From assembly GCA_029253325.1 (NCBI GenBank), contig JAQWZS010000047.1, positions 1 to 7,368 on the forward strand: 7,368 nucleotides of DNA, read 5' to 3'. A program made the translations under genes and the position numbers. The notes under the pieces are model-generated. The model worked only from the letters and a program-made list of their open reading frames with translations, was not told the DNA's origin and did no database searches. Source of the stretch: Bacteroidia bacterium. GTDB lineage: Bacteria; Bacteroidota; Bacteroidia; NS11-12g; UBA9320. Shown here one piece after another: positions 1-6,658 of this stretch. The stretch's first letter is position 1. Each line of letters starts with the position of its first letter.

Positions 1-35
1 CTCTTTTGAAAGTCTAAATTCAACCTAAACTTTAA

Positions 36-66
36 TTGTTAAGTTCCACTATTACTACTAAATTTG
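36..66 (+). promoter_or_regulatory. Putative Bacteroidota-type promoter of secDF
   Basis: A TTG at 36-38 is followed after 20 bases by TAAATTTG at 59-66. This fits the Bacteroidota housekeeping sigma pattern, a TTG -33 box and a TAnnTTTG -7 box about 19-21 bases apart. Transcription would start near 73, leaving a leader of about 40 bases before the secDF ATG at 112. No Shine-Dalgarno sequence is visible in that A-rich leader, which is normal for this phylum. The match is by eye; the start site is inferred. No gene end can be recognised in positions 1-35. Confidence 0.6.
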
Positions 67-111
67 CCGTCTTTGAAATTTTTGAAAAAATCTAATAGAA
101 ACTAGATAAAT

Positions 112-3105
112 ATGAACAACAAAGGATTTATCCAATTTATTACTGTACTGCTTTTATTAGCGAGTGCTTACCAGCTTTCGTTTACTTTCGTTACGAATTC
201 TGTAGAAAAATCTGCCGCATCAGAAGCTGCGTCAATGTATCCTAATTCGACGGTCCAAAAAGATAGTTTTGAGCATCGTTATTTAGATTCGATGTCACAA
301 GAGAAAGTATTTCCTGGATTGGGATTCACTTACCAAGAGTGTAAAGAAAATGAACTTAATCTCGGACTTGACTTACAGGGTGGAATGAATGTGACTTTGG
401 AAGTAGAGACACCTGCAGTAATCAAGGCTATGGCAAATAATACTACTGATCAAGCTTTTTTAGCTGCATTTGAAAAGTCAAAAAAGGAATATTTAGGTCA
501 ACAAAATTTTGTTGATCTTCTTGCTAAAAACTACAATGCAGAAAATCCTGATGGTAAAATTGTTGGTATTTTTTACGGTAAAGGACTCAAAGCGGAGTTA
601 CCAAACGAATATAACTCTAGCAATGAAGAAGTATTTGATTACCTTAAAAGAGAAAGTGAAAGTGCCATAAGTAGAGCATTTGAAATCATCAGTACGCGTA
701 TAGACAAGTTTGGAGTAGCACAGCCTAATGTTCAACGTTTAGATAACGGTAGAATATTGGTTGAGTTACCAGGTGTTGATGATCCACAACGTGTAAGAGA
801 TTTATTGCAGAGTTCTGCAAAACTTGAATTTTGGAAAGTGTTCCCGAATTATAAAGGTTTTGAGTACTTGGAGCAAGTTAATAAGATTGTATATGGAGTG
901 AATCAGCTCAATAATATAGGTGATGAAGATGCTCAAGATGATAAACCACAAGTTGAAGACGATACCACTAAAAGTAAAGATGGTGATTTATTCGGAGATG
1001 ATTTATTGGTATCTAATGATTCGCTCGGAAACGATTCCGTTCAGAAATCTCGAGAAGAAATTCAACGTGAAAATCCGGTTTTAAGTAAGTTAGTTCCAAA
1101 TGTGGCTAATGAAGGTAAAAATTGGGCTCAATCAGCAGAAATAGGATATATTGATGTGAACGATGTTGAGGATTTTAAAACATATTTTGCCAGAAAAGAT
1201 GTTTTAGCTGCTTTGCCGTCTAATTTGTATTTCAAATTTGGCTTTAAGCCTATCAAGATTGAGGGTAAGGATTTTATAGCTTTATATGCCCTAAAAAGTG
1301 GCAGGGGTGGTCAGCCGGCTTTGGCTGGTGATGTTATCACTGACGCACGTCCTACTCGTCAGGATGATCTTAATCTTGCAGTAAGCATGCAGATGAATCA
1401 AGAAGGTACTTCTGTATGGAGAAGAATAACAAAAGAGGCATCATCTAGTAGCCCCAAAGAGTGTATTGCTGTAGTATTGGATGATCAAGTATATAGTGCT
1501 CCAACCGTTCAGGGTGAAATACCCAATGGAAGCTCAGTAATTACCGGAAACTATGAGTTAGATGAAGCTACTGACTTGGCAAATATTTTAAAAGCGGGTA
1601 AGTTGCCTGCTCCTGCTAAAATTACAGGAGAGACTACTGTTGGTCCTACATTAGGAGCTAGAGCCATTAACGCGGGTCTTATTTCACTTGCTGTTGGGTT
1701 TTTGTTGGTCATCTTTTTTATGATTGTTTATTACGGAAAAGCAGGTTTGTATGCAGATATCGCATTGTTGGTAAATCTTGTATTTATTATAGGTGTTTTA
1801 GCTGGATTACATGCGGCTCTCACACTACCAGGTATGGCTGGACTTGTACTAACCATTGGTATGGCTGTGGATGCTAACGTTCTGATATTTGAACGTATTC
1901 GAGAAGAATTGCAAGCTGGGAAATCTTTTAAGATGGCTATCAAAGACGGTTACTCTGGAGCTTATTCATCCATTATTGATGCGAATATTACAACTATCAT
2001 TGCAGGTGTTATTTTATGGGTACTAGGAAAAGGTCCTGTGATGGGATTTGCCGTTATATTAGTAATAGGTATCTTGTCATCATTGTTTACTTCAATATTT
2101 TTAACAAGACTATTAATCGACAACGACATTAAGAAAGGTAAAGAAACATCATTCTACTCATCAATATCTGAAAAAATTGGACACAGACTCAATACGATTA
2201 ACTGGAATTTTATCGGAAAGAGAAAAACATTCTATATTATTTCGTCCATTTTAATCATTGGAGGTATTGCCTCACTAGTAACCAAAGGGGTTTCCACCGG
2301 AGTTGACTTTAAAGGAGGATGGAGTTATGTTATAAATGTTGAAGATGTTTCAACAGCTCAAATTAAGGAGGCATTAACCGCTAAATTTACAGATGCTAAC
2401 ACGGAGGTAAAAACCTATGGTTCAGCAAATCAGTATAAAGTGACTACTTCTTATATGATTGATAATAAAGACGCTGATGCTGGTGCAAAAGTGGAATCAG
2501 CCTTGGTTTCAGCTTTGGGTTCCTATAATGTAAAAGGAGGTGATATATTGTCGAGCAGTAAGGTAGGACCAACTATAGCTAAAGATATTACTGTTCGATC
2601 TACTTGGGCGATTGCTTTGGCAATCATAGGAATGTTCTTGTATATCCTTGTTCGTTTTAGAAACGTTGGATTTAGTTTGGGTGCTACTACAGCCATTTTT
2701 CATGATGTATTGGTAGTCTTTTCGCTATATTCAATACTGTGGGGAATTTTGCCTTTCGAATTATCTATTGACCAAGCCTTTATAGCAGCTATCTTAACAG
2801 TTGTTGGTTATTCTATCAATGATACTGTGGTTGTGTTTGATCGTGTGAGAGAATTCTTAGGACAAAACAGAAGAGAATCTGATCAGTCTCAAGTCATCAA
2901 TAAAGCAATTAACTCAACACTTAGTAGAACATTGATTACCTCATTAACTACCTTACTAGTTATTTTAATATTGTTTGTATTCGGTGGTGAAGGATTAAAA
3001 GGATTCACATTTGCACTACTTGTAGGTGTTGCAGTGGGAACCTATTCATCGGTTTGTGTGGCTACTCCAATTGTTGTAGACTTCATGAAACGATTCAAGA
3101 AATAA
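112..3105 (+). CDS. secDF: Protein translocase subunit SecDF (SecD-SecF fusion)
   Basis: This inner-membrane protein uses the proton gradient to help pull proteins through the SecYEG channel after SecA. Both halves are present in one 997-residue chain. The SecD half has an N-terminal membrane segment (about 7-27), the LGLDLQGG motif (84-91), a large periplasmic P1 domain, and five membrane segments at about 521-667 including GMAVDANVLIFERIREE (583-599). The SecF half starts with a membrane segment near 706-724, then VDFKGG (731-736), a second periplasmic domain, and five more segments (about 829-990) with GYSINDTVVVFDRVRE (899-914). D587, D904 and R939 are the likely proton-path residues, inferred by alignment from memory with Thermus SecDF. 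An acidic low-complexity stretch (about 264-315) interrupts P1. The ATG at 112 is followed directly by the expected membrane helix. Promoter and terminator flank the gene closely, so it is probably monocistronic. Confidence 0.97.
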   Translation: MNNKGFIQFITVLLLLASAYQLSFTFVTNSVEKSAASEAASMYPNSTVQKDSFEHRYLDSMSQEKVFPGLGFTYQECKENELNLGLDLQGGMNVTLEVETPAVIKAMANNTTDQAFLAAFEKSKKEYLGQQNFVDLLAKNYNAENPDGKIVGIFYGKGLKAELPNEYNSSNEEVFDYLKRESESAISRAFEIISTRIDKFGVAQPNVQRLDNGRILVELPGVDDPQRVRDLLQSSAKLEFWKVFPNYKGFEYLEQVNKIVYGVNQLNNIGDEDAQDDKPQVEDDTTKSKDGDLFGDDLLVSNDSLGNDSVQKSREEIQRENPVLSKLVPNVANEGKNWAQSAEIGYIDVNDVEDFKTYFARKDVLAALPSNLYFKFGFKPIKIEGKDFIALYALKSGRGGQPALAGDVITDARPTRQDDLNLAVSMQMNQEGTSVWRRITKEASSSSPKECIAVVLDDQVYSAPTVQGEIPNGSSVITGNYELDEATDLANILKAGKLPAPAKITGETTVGPTLGARAINAGLISLAVGFLLVIFFMIVYYGKAGLYADIALLVNLVFIIGVLAGLHAALTLPGMAGLVLTIGMAVDANVLIFERIREELQAGKSFKMAIKDGYSGAYSSIIDANITTIIAGVILWVLGKGPVMGFAVILVIGILSSLFTSIFLTRLLIDNDIKKGKETSFYSSISEKIGHRLNTINWNFIGKRKTFYIISSILIIGGIASLVTKGVSTGVDFKGGWSYVINVEDVSTAQIKEALTAKFTDANTEVKTYGSANQYKVTTSYMIDNKDADAGAKVESALVSALGSYNVKGGDILSSSKVGPTIAKDITVRSTWAIALAIIGMFLYILVRFRNVGFSLGATTAIFHDVLVVFSLYSILWGILPFELSIDQAFIAAILTVVGYSINDTVVVFDRVREFLGQNRRESDQSQVINKAINSTLSRTLITSLTTLLVILILFVFGGEGLKGFTFALLVGVAVGTYSSVCVATPIVVDFMKRFKK

Positions 3106-3130
3106 CTGAAACTAATTTAATTACAATTAC

Positions 3131-3166
3131 AAGCCTCTCTGCTTATTAAGGTAGGGAGGTTTTTTT
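3131..3166 (+). terminator. Rho-independent terminator of secDF
   Basis: A 10-bp stem pairs 3133-3142 with 3151-3160 (three of the pairs are G-U) around an 8-base loop. It runs straight into a tract of seven T at 3160-3166, and two upstream A can extend the stem against those T. It begins 25 bases after the secDF stop, so it is the natural end of that transcript. Confidence 0.8.
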
Positions 3167-3303
3167 ATGTTCAAAAATCATACGTAATTATGACAATTAT
3201 CATGTTTTAAAAAGTGGGTAAATGATTGGTTTATTTTAAATTCGTAGTATTAAAATATAATTGTTTATCAATTCGAGAACATAATTTTAATTTAGTTAAA
3301 CAA

Positions 3304-3340
3304 AAGCCCTTAAAATTCCGTTTTAAGGGCTTATTTTTTT
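3304..3340 (+). terminator. Strong hairpin terminator, possibly bidirectional, without an assigned gene
   Basis: Positions 3304-3315 pair perfectly with 3321-3332 (12 bp, core AAGCCCTTAAAA) around the 5-base loop TTCCG. On the plus strand the stem is followed by A and then seven T (3334-3340). On the minus strand the stem is followed by TTGTTT, a weaker tract, so it could also back up the terminator of the isomerase gene. secDF already has a terminator 140 bases upstream, so this is either a second stop for read-through or the 3' end of an unrecognised short RNA. Confidence 0.7.
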
Positions 3341-3372
3341 ATTTTTTAACAAAAAACATTTTTCGTACTCAT

Positions 3373-3402
3373 AAAAAAAGCCCCAACAAGTTGTTGAGGC
3401 TT
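3373..3402 (-). terminator. Rho-independent terminator of the isomerase gene
   Basis: Read on the minus strand, AAGCCTCAACAA pairs with TTGTTGGGGCTT (one internal mismatch, and a very tight loop if fully paired), followed by a run of seven T (plus-strand A at 3373-3379). It lies 29 bases beyond the stop codon of the minus-strand gene that ends at 3432, which it most likely terminates. Confidence 0.75.
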
Positions 3403-3431
3403 AAAAATTTAGTTTTAAAAAAATTCTGATG

Positions 3432-4427
3432 TTATTCTTTTACAATTTCTAAATTGCTCAAGAAACCTTTAAGATTCATGATAATGGGTACATTCATTAA
3501 ATCAGATCCCAATTCATTGGCAAGCATAACACTCACCCAGTCTAATCTGTAGATTACATCAAAAATAGATTGAAGTGTATATTCAGGTATTTGCATTGGT
3601 AATACTGTGTTATTATCTAATTCAAGGTGAGAGATAAGGAAATCAAATCGTGCTGCTACTCTTGGATTTTTGTTGGAGTATAACATGATAAAGTTTGTAT
3701 CTAATTTGTCGGTATAACTTTCAATTGCATTATGATTAGCTTCAGGAAGTACGTTTACAAATCCTTCAAGTTTTGAATTTTCTTGAAGTTGTTGCGTAAA
3801 TCTCACAGCTATAGGAGCAAATTCTCGATCAGCTACTATGACAAACTTTTTTCGAATGGTATTTTTAAAAAAATTGAATATTTGATCACCGCTTTGCTTT
3901 TGACGGTCTCTGTTTTCTTCAAAGTAATCTCTAATGCCTTGGATAATTGGTTGATGATCTTCATCGAGGAGTTCTCCAAAAATCATACTAATAAATCCTA
4001 GTCCTTGACCAACAGTCATTCGGGGTTGATAACCGCCCTTTAGATCATATGTTTTTAGGTTATTTTGAGTTGCTAACTCTTTGAGCTTGCCACCACCTGT
4101 CATGATAATCATAGGGCATCCAAGTGCATTTGCCTCTTCAAATAATTGAAGTGTCTCTTCTGTATTGCCAGAGTATGAGTTTAGAATAACTAGCGATTTT
4201 TTACTAGCAAATTTTGGTAGATGATAGTCTGCAATAGTTTCAATAGGGATAGGGCATTTATCAAAAAACCAATTTTTGGCTAATACTGCTCCAATACCAC
4301 TCCCGCCGAGACCTCCCATGATGATATTATCAAATTGGTTGATGTTTAAACCATGGCTTGTGTAGTTGTCTAATACAAAGCTAAATTGCTCGGTAAAATT
4401 ATCTAAAGACGATTCGTGTGTAATCAT
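3432..4427 (-). CDS. Bifunctional phosphoglucose/phosphomannose isomerase (SIS family)
   Basis: The likely reactions are glucose-6-phosphate to fructose-6-phosphate and mannose-6-phosphate to fructose-6-phosphate, in the cytoplasm, feeding glycolysis and sugar-nucleotide synthesis. The 331 residues match the short archaeal-type PGI/PMI family and not the roughly 450-550-residue classical PGI. An N-terminal SIS domain (about 30-150) has the GGLGGSGIGA loop (38-47) and the phosphosugar-binding SYSGNTEET motif (84-92). The C-terminal bacterial PGI_C-like domain (about 180-331) carries QENSK with E216, EANHNAIE with H232, and a terminal LKGFL with K320. By recall of the Pyrobaculum enzyme these match the catalytic Glu, His and Lys. 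No signal peptide or membrane segment is seen. It has its own terminator and a promoter box 28 bases upstream. Substrate range cannot be read from sequence, and a purely one-substrate isomerase remains possible. Confidence 0.87.
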   Translation of the reverse strand: MITHESSLDNFTEQFSFVLDNYTSHGLNINQFDNIIMGGLGGSGIGAVLAKNWFFDKCPIPIETIADYHLPKFASKKSLVILNSYSGNTEETLQLFEEANALGCPMIIMTGGGKLKELATQNNLKTYDLKGGYQPRMTVGQGLGFISMIFGELLDEDHQPIIQGIRDYFEENRDRQKQSGDQIFNFFKNTIRKKFVIVADREFAPIAVRFTQQLQENSKLEGFVNVLPEANHNAIESYTDKLDTNFIMLYSNKNPRVAARFDFLISHLELDNNTVLPMQIPEYTLQSIFDVIYRLDWVSVMLANELGSDLMNVPIIMNLKGFLSNLEIVKE

Positions 4428-4440
4428 TTATTATTCTTAA

Positions 4441-4448
4441 TACTTTTG
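4441..4448 (+). promoter_or_regulatory. Putative -7 box for the rluD-like gene
   Basis: TACTTTTG is an exact TAnnTTTG match 63 bases before the ATG at 4512. The position 20 bases upstream holds GTG (4418-4420) rather than TTG and lies inside the start of the opposing gene, so the -33 box is imperfect. It faces the minus-strand box with only 6 bases between them. Confidence 0.35.
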
Positions 4449-4454
4449 TGGCTG

Positions 4455-4462
4455 CAAAAATA
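4455..4462 (-). promoter_or_regulatory. Putative -7 box for the isomerase gene
   Basis: On the minus strand this reads TATTTTTG, an exact match to TAnnTTTG, with its near edge 28 bases before the ATG at 4427. That spacing allows a leader of about 20 bases. The nearest upstream TTG (plus-strand CAA, 4488-4490) is 25 bases away, longer than the usual 19-21, so the -33 element is uncertain. Confidence 0.4.
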
Positions 4463-4511
4463 AACAGATAAACGGTTAACTTGTTTCCAATTATAGATAG
4501 AATCCAACAAA

Positions 4512-5549
4512 ATGTCAGATACATCAAATAGCGAAGTTAAAATGGAAGATGATGGTCTTTTTATTAGGTACACCTTTACAGTGGATGACGGACAAGAACC
4601 TCTTCGAGTAGATAAGTACCTCGTGAGTAAAATTGAACGTGCTAGCCGAAATAAATTACAGGAAGCTATTGATCAAAAACATGTGATTGTTGACGGGAAA
4701 GCTGTCAAAGCTAATTACAAGGTGAAGCCCAAAAATTTTATTGAAGTATTGGTTGATAAAGAACCCAGTGAGCTAGAGGTTATACCACAAGATATTTCGT
4801 TGGATATTGTATATGAGGACGATGATTTAATGATAGTTAATAAAAAGGCTGGTATGGTAGTACATCCTGGTTTTGGTAATGAGTCAGGTACTCTACTAAA
4901 TGCGTTGGCATATACTTTAGACTCTAAGGCAACCCATCAAGGTAAGCGGCCATGGCTAGTTCATCGTATTGATAAAAATACAAGTGGATTACTTGTAGTT
5001 GCTAAAAATGATGAGTCAATGGCACATCTTTCTCAACAATTTAAGGACCATTCTATTGAACGAACGTATCAAGCATTGGTGTGGGGTAGCCTTAAAGAGC
5101 CAGAAGGTACCCTCTCTACAATTATTGGTCGGGATAAGTATGATCGCAAAAAGTTTGTAGTTTTATCTGAAGATGAAGATAGAGGGAAGCATGCAATAAC
5201 CCACTTTAAAGTTTTAGAAGATTTTCTATACACGAGTCTGGTTGAATGTAAATTAGAAACAGGTCGGACACATCAGATTAGGGTTCATATGAAACACTTA
5301 GGGCATCCGTTATTTAGTGATGATCATTACGGAGGGAATCGGATTTTGAAAGGGGTAGTATTTAGTAAATATAAACAGTTCGTAGATAACTGCTTTAGTA
5401 TTTTGCCACGGCAAGGCTTACATGCGAAGTCTCTTGGATTTCAGCATCCCACTACAAAAAAATGGATGCAGTTTGATTCCGAGTTACCTCACGATATGCA
5501 GACTGTCGTTGACAAATGGAGGAATGCCGCTATTACTTACGGATTTTGA
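4512..5549 (+). CDS. rluD: RluA/RluD-family 23S rRNA pseudouridine synthase
   Basis: This cytoplasmic enzyme converts uridine to pseudouridine in RNA, most likely in 23S rRNA as RluD does in helix 69. The N-terminal S4 RNA-binding domain spans about 31-80 (LRVDKYL to NFIEVLVD). The catalytic domain has DLMIVNKKAGMVVHPG (105-120), the family signature HRIDKNTSGLLVVAK (151-165) with catalytic D154, LETGRTHQIRVHM (248-260), and QGLHAKSLGFQHP (301-313). S4 domain plus a length of 345 fits RluD and related enzymes. The ATG at 4512 leaves about 20 polar residues before the S4 domain; a second ATG at 4542 (residue 11) is possible. Its stop touches the stop of the next gene on the opposite strand, and no terminator is visible. 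The exact target uridines are inferred, since RluA, RluC and RluD paralogues are hard to separate by motif alone. Confidence 0.92.
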   Translation: MSDTSNSEVKMEDDGLFIRYTFTVDDGQEPLRVDKYLVSKIERASRNKLQEAIDQKHVIVDGKAVKANYKVKPKNFIEVLVDKEPSELEVIPQDISLDIVYEDDDLMIVNKKAGMVVHPGFGNESGTLLNALAYTLDSKATHQGKRPWLVHRIDKNTSGLLVVAKNDESMAHLSQQFKDHSIERTYQALVWGSLKEPEGTLSTIIGRDKYDRKKFVVLSEDEDRGKHAITHFKVLEDFLYTSLVECKLETGRTHQIRVHMKHLGHPLFSDDHYGGNRILKGVVFSKYKQFVDNCFSILPRQGLHAKSLGFQHPTTKKWMQFDSELPHDMQTVVDKWRNAAITYGF

Positions 5550-6542
5550 TTACTGCCTGAAATAACTCTTTTTAACCAAAAGTTTTCCCATGGTATATTC
5601 TTGAACAGTAACCAAAAAAGGAAAGTCTGTGAATGTAGCGAAGTAGCGTTCAGTGTCTTCTACGATAAGTTGACCTCGTTTGTCATATAAAGAATTTCCT
5701 GCTTGAAAAGACCCCTTACGATATAAGTTTAGCTTGATGGGTTTACCTTTTATAGGAACCACCTCAATACTCATGAATGGGGTCGAATTTTTTATTGAAT
5801 CTTTTTGTTCTAGTTTTAGATATTCAGCATAGCCTTCAAAGTTTTTGAACGAAAACAAGGAAAAATAACTTCTTGCGGCAGATTGAGATAAATTTACTAC
5901 ACGAGGAATAATATTATAGAAAGAATCTGACTTAGTTATTTGAAAAGATTCTGACGTATCATAGATGTGATCTACTTTTATGGTCTTTATTTGATCGGAT
6001 GAAAAGTCAAAAACAGTTTGATCAAACCAGTCTTTTTCGTAAGTGCTAAATTTAGGTTCTAATAAATTAGCAAAACCAAAAATATGAGCTTCGTAAGGAG
6101 TATTCGATCCATTAATATGGATGTAGGTTGATGAACGATCTGGGTTTGAGGAACCTACATAATAATCTCGGATACATTCATTTTTTTGAAAAATCTGAAC
6201 ATGTATAGAATGTCCTACCATTTTTCGAATTACATTTTGTTGTGCAGTTTTTGCTACAGGTCCTTTAATTCGAATGTTTTTAATGGTTTCATTTAAAAGA
6301 GTTTCAATTTTAGGTTTGAATGCTTTGAGTTTTTCATTGACATACCAAAAGCTATCTTTTTTTGATAAAATCACTTCATTTCCTTGTCGGTCTCTGAGTT
6401 TTATGCGAGTAATATCTTCTGTATTTTGAACTGAAAAATGGCTGATATCTCTGAAATTACTCTCTCCTTTATCGTTATTAATTTTCCATAAGCACATTAT
6501 GCCAACCAAAGCAACAGAGGTTAAAATTATTAATTTTCTCAT
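5550..6542 (-). CDS. Membrane-anchored DUF4340 domain protein
   Basis: Function is unknown. From the ATG at 6542 the product has 330 residues: a short basic start (MRK), a hydrophobic helix (about 3-20), and a long soluble part presumably on the outer face of the inner membrane. A cysteine (C17) follows the helix, but the residue before it is Met, so it is a poor lipobox and a simple signal anchor is preferred. Features recalled from the Bacteroidota form of DUF4340 are visible: FSVQNTEDITRIKL (36-49), a W-x-VN turn (66-69), GPVAKTAQQNVIRKM (94-108), YYVGSS (127-132), PYEAHIFGF (149-157) and DWFDQTVFDFS (171-181). The frame extends upstream to an ATG at 6575 and a TTG at 6587; these add residues ahead of an otherwise typical anchor, so 6542 was chosen. 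In other bacteria DUF4340 proteins often sit beside gliding-type ABC transporter genes, but none is present here. Confidence 0.8.
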   Translation of the reverse strand: MRKLIILTSVALVGIMCLWKINNDKGESNFRDISHFSVQNTEDITRIKLRDRQGNEVILSKKDSFWYVNEKLKAFKPKIETLLNETIKNIRIKGPVAKTAQQNVIRKMVGHSIHVQIFQKNECIRDYYVGSSNPDRSSTYIHINGSNTPYEAHIFGFANLLEPKFSTYEKDWFDQTVFDFSSDQIKTIKVDHIYDTSESFQITKSDSFYNIIPRVVNLSQSAARSYFSLFSFKNFEGYAEYLKLEQKDSIKNSTPFMSIEVVPIKGKPIKLNLYRKGSFQAGNSLYDKRGQLIVEDTERYFATFTDFPFLVTVQEYTMGKLLVKKSYFRQ

Positions 6543-6554
6543 TTTGTATAAGTT

Positions 6555-6587
6555 CAAATAAACAACGCTTTTCATAAAATGTAGCAA
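6555..6587 (-). promoter_or_regulatory. Weak promoter candidate for the DUF4340 gene
   Basis: On the minus strand TTG (plus-strand 6585-6587) is followed after 22 bases by TTTATTTG (6555-6562), one mismatch from TAnnTTTG. Transcription would start only a few bases before the ATG at 6542, which would rule out the upstream start codons and give an almost leaderless message. Treat as tentative. Confidence 0.25.
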
Positions 6588-6625
6588 TTGGTTTTTAGAT
6601 AATTAATGGGATACTTTTTAGGGTT

Positions 6626-6633
6626 TAATTTTG
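6626..6633 (+). promoter_or_regulatory. Putative -7 box for aroB
   Basis: TAATTTTG matches TAnnTTTG exactly and ends 25 bases before the aroB ATG at 6659, giving an expected leader of about 20 bases. No TTG stands at the usual 19-21 base distance upstream, so the -33 element is missing or degenerate. Confidence 0.4.
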
Positions 6634-6658
6634 TGATAAGATACTTCAAAAGAATAAT

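Larger units (their letters stand above)
3106..3431. other. Gene-free gap between convergent secDF and isomerase genes
   Basis: These 326 bases hold no believable protein gene. They contain the secDF terminator, a very AT-rich stretch (3167-3303) with no clear feature, a perfect 12-bp hairpin with a T tract (3304-3340), and a hairpin that reads as a terminator on the minus strand (3373-3402). A 67-codon frame opening with TTG at 3226 runs through both hairpins and looks fortuitous. Confidence 0.75.

Noticed and set aside
1..35. Tail of an upstream gene
   Set aside because: All three plus-strand frames hit stop codons early and the few residues before them match nothing recognisable; no claim can be made.
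1731..1943. 70-codon minus-strand frame inside secDF
   Set aside because: Lies wholly antisense to the highly conserved SecD membrane region; no independent coding signal.
2509..2703. 64-codon minus-strand frame inside secDF
   Set aside because: Antisense shadow of the SecF half, low-complexity Ser/Asn/Thr composition.
3226..3429. 67-codon plus-strand frame in the gap after secDF
   Set aside because: It opens with TTG, is built of Lys, Phe, Leu and Asn as expected from AT-rich noncoding DNA, and runs through two terminator hairpins; no family resemblance.
3783..4001. 72-codon plus-strand frame inside the isomerase gene
   Set aside because: Antisense to the conserved C-terminal domain of the isomerase; no recognisable protein features.
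6526..6542. DUF4340 protein as a lipoprotein
   Set aside because: The cysteine after the hydrophobic helix is preceded by Gly-Ile-Met, which does not fit the lipobox rule of a small residue just before Cys, and no charged-free spacer follows as expected.
6543..6587. Longer N-terminus for the DUF4340 protein from ATG 6575 or TTG 6587
   Set aside because: It would put 11-15 extra residues before a normal basic-plus-hydrophobic anchor and overlaps the weak promoter candidate; not excluded, but less likely than 6542.
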